NCBI GenBank assembly: GCA_004552725.1
Contig: SFNM01000111.1
Location: forward strand, 1-5,768
Direction of reading: 5' to 3'
DNA: 5,768 nucleotides
Source of the DNA: Bacteroidales bacterium
GTDB lineage: Bacteria; Bacteroidota; Bacteroidia; Bacteroidales; Muribaculaceae
Positions 1-5,768 of this stretch are shown here, piece by piece. A program made the translations under genes and the position numbers. The notes under the pieces are model-generated. The model was given only the letters and a program-made list of their open reading frames with translations. It was not told the DNA's origin and searched no databases. Each line of letters begins with the position of its first letter. The stretch's first letter is position 1.

Positions 1-1175
1 TTAAAGAAACAGCCGACGGAAAACAAGAAAAAGTGAGCGTAGTTAAGGCTCTGCGCCACGCGCCTAAAGTATTCTGGACTGTTGGTGTGGTTCAATTCTT
101 CTGCTGGGCCGGCTTCTTGTTTATGTGGTCATATTCCGTTGATGCTCTGGCCGGACACGCTTTCGGTGCTCCCAAAACAGAAAGTATTGAAGGTGTGGTG
201 GTAGATGGCAACGTATATAGCGATAAATATATCTTTAATGGTGAACGCCCCGTGGTGGTAGAAGGCCATTTGGCATTGGCCGGCATCGAATTCGACGGCA
301 CTTTCTCCGTGCCCCAAACTGTGGCCATAGTCAACGGCAACCAACTTGATACTATCATAGCCAACGGCCAAGCAGTATATGACAATGGTGTGGCTAAGGC
401 CGCAATCGACCCTGTGGAACACCTGCAAATAGTGAAGGCCGGTGAAACCGTGGTGATTGATGGCGCTGAACCTGCTCCGGTTCTCTCCGGTATCACCTCT
501 ATCTCCGAATACTCGCTTATCGAACCCAATACTTCATTGACATTGGCTCATCGTATCAACAAAGATGTTACAGGTCGCTACGAATTGCACGAAACATCTG
601 AAATCCCTTCTGCTTCGTCGCTCGACAAGATGCAACTCAAGTATAAAACCGTGCTCAATGCCGCTTCTGAAGAATATCAATCGGCAGGCAACTGGAACGG
701 CGTGCTCCTCGCCATTCAAGGCCTCGCCGCTGTGGTTTGGGCTTTGGTTCTGCCGCGTTTCCGCAACCGTCGTTTCGGCTACTCCATCAGTTTGGCTATT
801 GGTGCCATCGGTTTCCTGATGGTAAGCATGATTACCAACAAATATGCATTGATTTTGCCTTACGCTCTGATGGGTTGCGCTTGGGCCGCTATGTTGGCTA
901 TGCCGTTTACAATCCTCACCAACGCGCTTAGCGGTGGCAATATCGGCACATATCTCGGTTTGTTCAACTGCACCATCTGTTTGCCTCAAATCATTGCATC
1001 GGTATTGGGTGGCTTGCTGGTGGCTTGCATACCCGTGATTGGCGATGCACTGCCCGGCGCAGGCGCTCCGGCCACAGTGTATATGCTTGCCGCTTCGGGT
1101 GTGTTGTTGCTATTAGGCGCTGCAGCCGTGTGGATTATCAAAGAGACATACGCAAGTCAAGAAAAAGCCGAATAA
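1..1175 (+). CDS. SLC45/GPH-like MFS sugar transporter, C-terminal part (5' end outside window)
   Basis: The reading frame is open to the left edge (first full codon at 3), so the GTG at 33 is only an internal valine codon and the gene starts upstream. Residues are counted from that codon. Hydrophobic segments at about 13-35, 221-240, 251-266, 271-297, 304-333 and 346-369 fit TM7-TM12 of a 12-helix MFS carrier. The basic RFRNRR after the second segment fits the cytoplasmic TM8-TM9 loop. MPFTILTNAL (290-299) followed by GTYLGLFNC and PQIIA resembles the TM10-TM11 region of SLC45-type (sucrose/maltose-like, proton-coupled) transporters common in Bacteroidetes. The family assignment is from remembered motifs and the substrate cannot be read from sequence. 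TM7 and TM8 are separated by roughly 170 polar, beta-rich residues, which is unusual for the family. The stop is TAA at 1173-1175. Confidence is high for MFS and moderate for the SLC45 branch. Confidence 0.85.
   Translation, partial: KETADGKQEKVSVVKALRHAPKVFWTVGVVQFFCWAGFLFMWSYSVDALAGHAFGAPKTESIEGVVVDGNVYSDKYIFNGERPVVVEGHLALAGIEFDGTFSVPQTVAIVNGNQLDTIIANGQAVYDNGVAKAAIDPVEHLQIVKAGETVVIDGAEPAPVLSGITSISEYSLIEPNTSLTLAHRINKDVTGRYELHETSEIPSASSLDKMQLKYKTVLNAASEEYQSAGNWNGVLLAIQGLAAVVWALVLPRFRNRRFGYSISLAIGAIGFLMVSMITNKYALILPYALMGCAWAAMLAMPFTILTNALSGGNIGTYLGLFNCTICLPQIIASVLGGLLVACIPVIGDALPGAGAPATVYMLAASGVLLLLGAAAVWIIKETYASQEKAE
168..680 (+). other. Large extracytoplasmic insert domain between TM7 and TM8 of the MFS transporter
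   Basis: This covers about residues 46-216, counted from the codon at 33. The sequence before it (ALAGHAFG) and after it (YQSAGNWNGVLLA) matches what normally lies close together in SLC45-like carriers, so the region is read as an insertion. It has no membrane segment. The first 100 residues alternate short valine/isoleucine-rich strands with Gly turns (EG 54, DG 59, NG 70, EG 78, DG 89, NG 102, NG 112, NG 119, DG 144), which suggests a beta-sandwich or beta-solenoid fold. The last 55 or so residues are Ser/Thr/Glu-rich and probably helical towards TM8. By MFS topology the TM7-TM8 loop faces the periplasm. The frame is unbroken through the region. No known domain was recognised and a function in sugar capture or partner binding would be speculation. 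Confidence 0.65.
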
Positions 1176-1195
1176 TTTGAAAATAATATAATCAT

Positions 1196-1240
1196 ACGAA
1201 GTACGAAATTACGACAATTGCTCGTTGTTTCGTACTTCGT
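1196..1240. repeat. Imperfect palindrome (stem-loop) upstream of sdaA
   Basis: Arms 1196-1214 and 1222-1240 pair around a 7-base loop. The outer 13 base pairs are perfect (1196-1208 with 1228-1240), then come one T/G (possible U-G) pair, one T/T mismatch and four more pairs. It lies between the transporter stop and the sdaA ATG and ends 13 bases before that ATG. No T-run follows on the plus strand (GCATATAATC), so it is a weak candidate for a classical terminator. In an sdaA leader it would sit next to the ribosome entry region. It is a diverged copy of the palindrome at 2483-2544: each arm matches at 16 of 19 positions. Confidence 0.75.
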
Positions 1241-1253
1241 GCATATAATCTTT

Positions 1254-2453
1254 ATGGAATCATTACGTAAGTTGTTTAAAATCGGCCGCGGCCCTTCGAG
1301 TTCGCACACTATGGCACCGCGTGCTGCTGCAAAACGTTTTGCTGCAGAGTTGGGCGCTACGGCAGACCGCTGCGAGGTAACCCTTTATGGCGCATTGGCG
1401 GCTACCGGCAAAGGGCACTTGACCGACGTTGCAATCCTCGAGGTGTTGCAACCGCTGATGCCCACCACAATCATCTGGGAACCCGATACAATCTTGCCCC
1501 GCCATACAAATGGCATGAAATTCACCGCTTTTGCTGCCGATGGGCATGAAGTCCTGTCACAAACATACTATTCCATCGGCGGTGGCGATATCGTGCGCGA
1601 AGGCGAAGACGCCGAACCACGCAAATTCATATACGAAATGCATCATATCAAAGATATTTTGAAGTGGTGCAATGAAACCGGCCGCTCCTATTGGGAATAT
1701 GTCGACCAAGTCGAGGGCCAAGAAATATGGGACTACCTCGCACAAGTATGGGAGGTGATGAAAGCGGCTGTGCAACGTGGTATCGAGGCAGAAGGCGTGC
1801 TACCCGGCGGCCTTGGCGTGCGTCGTAAAGCCGTTAGTTACTACGTCAATGCATCAGGTTACAATCAATCGCTTAAGAGTCGCGGATTGGTTTATGCCTA
1901 CGCTCTCGCAGTGAGCGAAGAAAATGCCTCCGGCGGCGAAATCGTCACTGCTCCCACTTGCGGCTCATCGGGCATTGTGCCGGCTGTCCTCTATCACCTT
2001 CATACATCTAAAGGTTTTAGCGAAAAGCGCATTTTGCGAGCGTTGGCCACAGCCGGACTTTTCGGCAATGTGGTGAAGTTCAATGCCTCCGTGTCAGGGG
2101 CTGAAGTAGGTTGCCAAGGTGAAGTTGGCGTGGCATGTGCTATGGCTGCTGCGGCTGCATCGCAACTCTTTGGCGGTTCGCCCGCACAAATCGAATACTC
2201 TGCAGAGATGGGACTTGAACACCACTTGGGCTTGACTTGCGACCCTGTGTGCGGTTTGGTCCAGATACCATGTATCGAGCGCAACGCTTATGCGGCTGCT
2301 CGTGCTCTCGATGCCAACCTCTACGCGGCCTTTTCCGACGGACAACACCGCGTGAATTTCGACCGCATCGTTGAAGTTATGAAGCAGACCGGTCACGATA
2401 TACCGTCACTCTACAAAGAGACCGCTAAGGGCGGCCTCGCCGTAATTCACTAA
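1254..2453 (+). CDS. sdaA: L-serine ammonia-lyase (L-serine dehydratase), single-chain, iron-sulfur dependent
   Basis: The product deaminates L-serine to pyruvate and ammonia in the cytoplasm using an oxygen-sensitive [4Fe-4S] cluster. The 399-residue protein has the beta (ASB/ACT-like) domain first, starting with the family signature MESLRKLFKIGRGPSSSHTM, then the catalytic alpha domain from about residue 160. Cluster ligands are inferred as C287, C329 and C340: their spacing (42 and 11) equals that of C343, C385 and C396 in the Legionella pneumophila enzyme. Other family blocks are APTCGSSGIVPAVLY (233-247), GAEVGCQGEVG (282-292) and TCDPVCGLVQIPC (328-340). ATG 1254 is chosen because the signature starts there. 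A TTG at 1218 is in frame, but its 12 extra codons only translate half of a palindrome. Length is shorter than the E. coli enzymes (about 454) and usual for one-chain Bacteroidetes forms. No cysteine follows C340, so the C-terminal Cys ligand of the Legionella enzyme is absent. No Shine-Dalgarno sequence is visible. Confidence 0.96.
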   Translation: MESLRKLFKIGRGPSSSHTMAPRAAAKRFAAELGATADRCEVTLYGALAATGKGHLTDVAILEVLQPLMPTTIIWEPDTILPRHTNGMKFTAFAADGHEVLSQTYYSIGGGDIVREGEDAEPRKFIYEMHHIKDILKWCNETGRSYWEYVDQVEGQEIWDYLAQVWEVMKAAVQRGIEAEGVLPGGLGVRRKAVSYYVNASGYNQSLKSRGLVYAYALAVSEENASGGEIVTAPTCGSSGIVPAVLYHLHTSKGFSEKRILRALATAGLFGNVVKFNASVSGAEVGCQGEVGVACAMAAAAASQLFGGSPAQIEYSAEMGLEHHLGLTCDPVCGLVQIPCIERNAYAAARALDANLYAAFSDGQHRVNFDRIVEVMKQTGHDIPSLYKETAKGGLAVIH

Positions 2454-2465
2454 CTGAATTACCCC

Positions 2466-2480
2466 GCGAAATTACGACAA
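2466..2480. repeat. Partial copy of the upstream palindrome sequence (direct repeat)
   Basis: Bases 2467-2480 (CGAAATTACGACAA) are identical to 1204-1217, which span the inner left arm and loop of the first palindrome. The 14-base direct repeat thus occurs on both sides of sdaA in the same orientation. Here it has no matching right arm and directly precedes the long palindrome at 2483-2544, so it may be the remnant of another copy. Confidence 0.6.
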
Positions 2481-2482
2481 AA

Positions 2483-2544
2483 TAAACGAACAACGAAATA
2501 ACGAATTGATTATAACCAAAATTCGTTATTTCGTTGTTCGTTTA
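2483..2544. terminator. 25-bp perfect palindrome between convergent sdaA and trxA, probable bidirectional terminator
   Basis: Arms 2483-2507 and 2520-2544 are exact reverse complements (25 base pairs) around a 12-base loop (GATTATAACCAA). It lies 30 bases after the sdaA stop and 29 bases after the trxA stop, where a shared terminator is expected. Read on the minus strand the stem is followed by ATTTTGTCG, a short U-rich tail; on the plus strand by CTTGTTC, which is weaker. The stem is A/T-rich for a terminator and each arm repeats the pentamer ACGAA (2486, 2493, 2501). It belongs to the same element family as 1196-1240, so it could be a dispersed repeat recruited as a terminator. Confidence 0.6.
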
Positions 2545-2573
2545 CTTGTTCTCAGCGTGTCAACGGCTTTTCC

Positions 2574-2897
2574 TTAGAGGGCAAGGAGGTCTTCGATGCG
2601 TTGACGGAGCAAGGCTTCGCCTTGGTTACCGGTCATGCGGATGGAAGTCTTTTGGCCGTTTTTGTAGAACAGGATAGTGGGTACGGACATGATGCGGTTT
2701 TCGCCTGCGAGTTCGCTTTCTTCGTCGACATTGTATTTACCGATTACTACGCGGCCTTGGTATTCGTCGGCGAGTTTTTCAATTACGGGGGTCAGAGCCT
2801 TGCATGGGCCACACCAAGTAGCCCAAAAGTCGATTACCACGGGTTGACCTGATTGGATTGCTTCGTAAGCGGTTTGGTCAGTGAAATTGATAGCCAT
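2574..2897 (-). CDS. trxA: Thioredoxin
   Basis: This 107-residue cytoplasmic protein is a classical thioredoxin, a dithiol reductant for cell enzymes that is normally re-reduced by thioredoxin reductase. The redox motif WCGPC is at residues 28-32 within FWATWCGPCKAL, the buried family aspartate is D23 (VIDFW), and the cis-proline opposite the active site is P73 in SVPTILFYKNG. Length and fold order match the single-domain family of 105-110 residues. There is no signal peptide or lipobox, which argues against a periplasmic TlpA or Dsb-type protein. The ATG at 2897 gives the normal N-terminus. It starts 23 bases after the dnaE stop in the same direction, so it is probably co-transcribed with dnaE; this gene order is familiar from Bacteroides. 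No Shine-Dalgarno sequence lies in the gap. The stop faces that of sdaA. Confidence 0.97.
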   Translation of the reverse strand: MAINFTDQTAYEAIQSGQPVVIDFWATWCGPCKALTPVIEKLADEYQGRVVIGKYNVDEESELAGENRIMSVPTILFYKNGQKTSIRMTGNQGEALLRQRIEDLLAL

Positions 2898-2920
2898 AGT
2901 TAGGTAATGTTTATAGGTTG

Positions 2921-5768
2921 TTAATTGAACTTATCGATAGTGAAAGGCACTCCGTCTTCGTTGAGTTGCGAGAGGAATTGCTTGTTGATATAGATATATT
3001 TACCTGATGATAGCAAAATATTGCGGTCGAGTTCGGGCGAATATACTAAGAACCGTAGTTCTACGCGTTGGCCTTCTTGTTGCTTTTCCTGGGCGCGAAT
3101 ACGGTCGCTAAATGCAATACATTCGTTGACCACAAGATTGAAAGTGATGCCTTTGATGAGTTTACCCCGGAATTGTTCCAACAAGTTGATAGAGCCGATG
3201 GCAAAACGTATTTCGCCTGAGCGGTTGGCCTGATATCGGCCACGCACCATGATGGCGGTGCCCGGTTGGCAAAGGTGGCCGTAGAGGTTCTTTTGGTCTT
3301 CGAAGAGTACGAAGTCCGACGAAGAAGTGAAGTCCTCAAGTTTCACAATATACATTTTGCGGCCATTTCGTGTAAGACGTTCGGTGAAGTCGGTGACAAT
3401 GCCGCCAAATGTAATTTCGAGGCCGTCGGCGGGGATGATATCTTCGCGGCCGCCAAGGGTGGTTGTTGTGCCGTAGGTTAGTTCGAGATAGTAGGGGTCG
3501 AGGGGGTGAGCCGATAGGTACATACCTACCAACTCGCGCTCCTTGTCGAGCCGCACGATAGGCGCCCATTCCATAGCGGAGCGGATGCGCGGACGCGCTT
3601 CCTTGGCCATTTCTTCCTCTTCGAAGTCGAATAGTGAAGCGGTTTGGTTTTGTTGCGCCATTTGGTGTCGCGCACCATATTTGATTAAAATTTCGGGCAT
3701 ACTTTCACCGGCTCGGCCTGTGCCTTCGTCTACTAAGTCTTCACGTTTCAAATTCTTAAAGCAGTCGAATGCACCGGCTAAGCATAGGTTTTCAAACACG
3801 CGCCTGTTCATCGACGAGGCCGGCACGCGCTCCACGAAGTCATATATGCTTTCAAATGGTTTGTCGCCACGTGCTTTCACAATTTCATCAACCACACTGT
3901 CGCCTATGCCGCTAATAGCGGAAAGACCGAAACGGATGTCACCACCGGCAGTCACGCCAAAGTCGCGTACCGACTCGTTTACATCCGGGCCTTTAACGGT
4001 GATACCCAGCGACTTACACTCATCCATAAAGCCGGTAAGTTTTGCAGAGTCCGAGCGGTTGTGAGTGAGCACGGCCGCCATATATTCCGCGGGGTAGTTC
4101 GCTTTGAGGTAGCCGGTTTGGTATGCCACCCAAGAATAGCAAGTGGCATGGCTCTTGTTGAAGGCGTATGAGGCGAATTTCTCCCAATCGGCCCAAATTT
4201 TCTCAAGTACTTTGGGGTCATGACCATTTGCTTGCCCGCCGGCTAAGAACTTGGTTTTGAGAGCGTTCATCTTGTCGATGAGTTTTTTACCCATTGCTTT
4301 GCGCAGGGTGTCGCTCTCGCCTCGAGTGAAGTTGGCCAGCAAGCGCGACAGCAACATCACCTGTTCTTGATACACTGTGATGCCGTAGGTGTCCTTGAGG
4401 TAGCGCTCCATCTCAGGAATATCGTAAGTGATGGGCGAGCGACCTTGCTTGCGGTTGATAAATTCCGGTATATAGTCCATGGGACCGGGGCGATAGAGGG
4501 CGTTCATGGCAATGAGGTCCTCAAATTTGCCCGGGTGAAGTTCGCGCAAATATTTTTGCATGCCGGCCGACTCGAATTGGAACGTGCCAACGGTGCGGCC
4601 TTGGCAGTATAAATCGTAAGTTTTTTTGTCATCAATGGGTATAGAATCAATATCGATATCAATTCCGCGATGACGTTTGATGTTGGTAATGGCAGTTTTG
4701 ATGATTGAAAGTGTTTTCAATCCCAAGAAGTCCATCTTGATAAGGCCGGTTTCTTCAATTACCGAGCCTTCGTATTGAGTTACAAGGAGTTTGCCTTCTT
4801 CTTTATCATCAGCGGTCGATACGGGCACCCAATCGCTCACGTCGTCGCGGCAAATGATTACACCGCAAGCGTGCACACCGGTATTGCGCACATTGCCTTC
4901 GAGTTGCCGTGCATAGCGAAGCGTATCCTTGATTTTGTCGTTAGGCCCTTGGAGTTCGGCTTTGAAACTGTCGACGTATTCGTAGCAGTTGGCCAACGTG
5001 GGCTTTAGTTCCTTGCCATTTTTCATCGGCATGTGAGCCGGAATGAGTTTGGTAAGGCGATTTGACTCGGGTATGGATAGCCCTTCTACTCGTGCCACGT
5101 CTTTGATAGCCAATTTGGCTGCCATGGTGCCGTATGTGATGATGTGCGCCACGTTGCGCTCGCCATATTTTTCTGTGACATAGTGGAGTACACGGCCTCG
5201 GCCGGCATCGTCGAAGTCTACATCAATATCAGGAAGCGAGATACGGTCGGGATTGAGAAAGCGTTCGAACAGCAGGTCGTATTTAAGTGGGTCGATTTGG
5301 GTGATACCCAAGCAGTAGGCTACTACCGACCCGGCTGCCGAGCCACGTCCCGGGCCGATGATTACGTCTAATTCTTCGCGCCCTACACGGATAAAGTCTT
5401 GTACAATCAAGAAGTAGCCGGGGAAGCCCATTGTCTTCATGATGTAGAGTTCGAAATTGATGCGCTCATCAACCTCGGGCGAGAGAGGGGTGCCATAGCG
5501 TTTAGCCGCACCTTCGTAAGCCAATTTGCGTAGGTAGTCGGCTTCGAATTTGATGCGGTACAACTTTTCGTAGCCACCCAAACGGTCGATTTTGGCTTGC
5601 GCTTCTTTTTCGTTGAGAACTACATTTCCGTGCTCATCGCGTGTGAACTCATCAAAGAGGTCTTGGTGAGAAAAACGTTGTCGATATTCTTCTTCCGTGC
5701 CGAATTCAGCCGGAATAGCATAGTTCGGCATAATAGGTTCATGGTCAATACTATAAGTCTCCACCTTA
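2921..5768 (-). CDS. dnaE: DNA polymerase III alpha subunit, N-terminus outside window
   Basis: This is the catalytic subunit of the replicative DNA polymerase. The frame is open to the right edge (codon at 5767-5765 is Lys), so the GTG at 5764 is internal. About 948 residues are present against roughly 1,240-1,270 in Bacteroidales, so some 300, mainly the PHP domain, are missing. Counted from 5764: GPGRGSAAGS (137-146) is the palm nucleotide-binding loop; PDIDVDFDD (178-186) holds two catalytic aspartates; the third is probably D345 in KMDFLGLKT. TFQFES (394-399), NALYRPGPMDYIPEF (421-435) and YAFNKSHA (533-540) are conserved fingers/palm blocks. A helix-hairpin-helix region follows (about 612-647), then a possible beta-clamp motif (QTASLF, 707-712), an OB fold (about 782-862) and a C-terminal domain to residue 947. 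It leads trxA by 23 bases. No frameshift or internal stop was seen. Confidence 0.97.
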   Translation of the reverse strand, partial: KVETYSIDHEPIMPNYAIPAEFGTEEEYRQRFSHQDLFDEFTRDEHGNVVLNEKEAQAKIDRLGGYEKLYRIKFEADYLRKLAYEGAAKRYGTPLSPEVDERINFELYIMKTMGFPGYFLIVQDFIRVGREELDVIIGPGRGSAAGSVVAYCLGITQIDPLKYDLLFERFLNPDRISLPDIDVDFDDAGRGRVLHYVTEKYGERNVAHIITYGTMAAKLAIKDVARVEGLSIPESNRLTKLIPAHMPMKNGKELKPTLANCYEYVDSFKAELQGPNDKIKDTLRYARQLEGNVRNTGVHACGVIICRDDVSDWVPVSTADDKEEGKLLVTQYEGSVIEETGLIKMDFLGLKTLSIIKTAITNIKRHRGIDIDIDSIPIDDKKTYDLYCQGRTVGTFQFESAGMQKYLRELHPGKFEDLIAMNALYRPGPMDYIPEFINRKQGRSPITYDIPEMERYLKDTYGITVYQEQVMLLSRLLANFTRGESDTLRKAMGKKLIDKMNALKTKFLAGGQANGHDPKVLEKIWADWEKFASYAFNKSHATCYSWVAYQTGYLKANYPAEYMAAVLTHNRSDSAKLTGFMDECKSLGITVKGPDVNESVRDFGVTAGGDIRFGLSAISGIGDSVVDEIVKARGDKPFESIYDFVERVPASSMNRRVFENLCLAGAFDCFKNLKREDLVDEGTGRAGESMPEILIKYGARHQMAQQNQTASLFDFEEEEMAKEARPRIRSAMEWAPIVRLDKERELVGMYLSAHPLDPYYLELTYGTTTTLGGREDIIPADGLEITFGGIVTDFTERLTRNGRKMYIVKLEDFTSSSDFVLFEDQKNLYGHLCQPGTAIMVRGRYQANRSGEIRFAIGSINLLEQFRGKLIKGITFNLVVNECIAFSDRIRAQEKQQEGQRVELRFLVYSPELDRNILLSSGKYIYINKQFLSQLNEDGVPFTIDKFN

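Noticed and set aside
33..35. GTG at 33 as the true start of the transporter gene.
   Set aside because: The frame stays open to the left edge, and the protein from here would have only TM7-TM12, so the gene is cut by the window.
92..989. Long open frames on the minus strand opposite the transporter.
   Set aside because: They have low-complexity, unfamiliar translations and lie fully opposite a well-supported gene, so they are reading-frame shadows.
1218..1253. An in-frame TTG start 12 codons upstream of the sdaA ATG.
   Set aside because: The extension is just a translation of the palindrome loop and right arm, while the family N-terminus (MESLRKLF) begins exactly at ATG 1254.
2898..2920. 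A separate promoter or ribosome binding site for trxA in the dnaE-trxA gap.
   Set aside because: The 23-base gap shows neither a Shine-Dalgarno sequence nor room for a full Bacteroides-type promoter; one inside dnaE cannot be excluded.
3409..3418. A GTAATTTCG match to the intergenic repeat motif within dnaE.
   Set aside because: Only 9 bases, inside conserved coding sequence and without a paired arm; a chance match.
3543..4064. A 173-codon plus-strand open frame opposite dnaE.
   Set aside because: The translation is Ser/Arg-rich with no recognisable motif and overlaps conserved dnaE coding sequence; a codon-structure shadow.
4640..4670. A short palindromic AT-rich stretch (around ATATCGATAT) inside dnaE.
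   Set aside because: It is explained by codons for an alternating Ile-Asp run (IDIDIDSIPID) in the protein, not by a separate element.
5762..5764. GTG at 5764 as the start of dnaE.
   Set aside because: The frame continues to the window edge and about 300 family residues, including the PHP domain, are missing before it.

Overview
The window looks like a chromosomal segment from an anaerobic member of the Bacteroidota, most likely order Bacteroidales and possibly near Muribaculaceae. This is inferred from the character of the DnaE and SdaA proteins, the dnaE-trxA gene pair, a Bacteroidetes-type SLC45-like MFS transporter, and the absence of Shine-Dalgarno-like sequences before the starts. No phage, transposase, CRISPR, tRNA or rRNA signal was seen.

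Layout: positions 1-1175 (+) carry the C-terminal half (TM7-TM12) of an SLC45/GPH-like MFS sugar transporter whose beginning lies outside the window. It has a large, unusual soluble insert in the extracytoplasmic loop between TM7 and TM8. A 78-base gap holding a stem-loop element (1196-1240) separates it from sdaA (1254-2453, +), a complete single-chain iron-sulfur L-serine ammonia-lyase. The gap 2454-2573, between convergent genes, holds a second, longer palindrome (2483-2544) and a fragment of the same sequence family (2466-2480). On the minus strand follow trxA (2574-2897), a classical WCGPC thioredoxin, and 23 bases beyond it dnaE (2921-5768), the replicative DNA polymerase III alpha subunit, which lacks only its N-terminal PHP region because the window ends.

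The genes are mostly housekeeping. dnaE and trxA read in the same direction with a 23-base gap and are probably co-transcribed, dnaE first. The transporter and sdaA share a strand, but the stem-loop between them makes co-transcription uncertain. sdaA and trxA converge on the long palindrome, which is well placed to end transcription from both sides.

Two observations stand out. First, about 170 residues sit in the TM7-TM8 loop of the transporter, where related proteins usually have a short loop. Second, the two palindromes on either side of sdaA are diverged copies of one element (16 of 19 positions identical in each arm), and their differences include two compensated base pairs, which points to a maintained stem-loop family.
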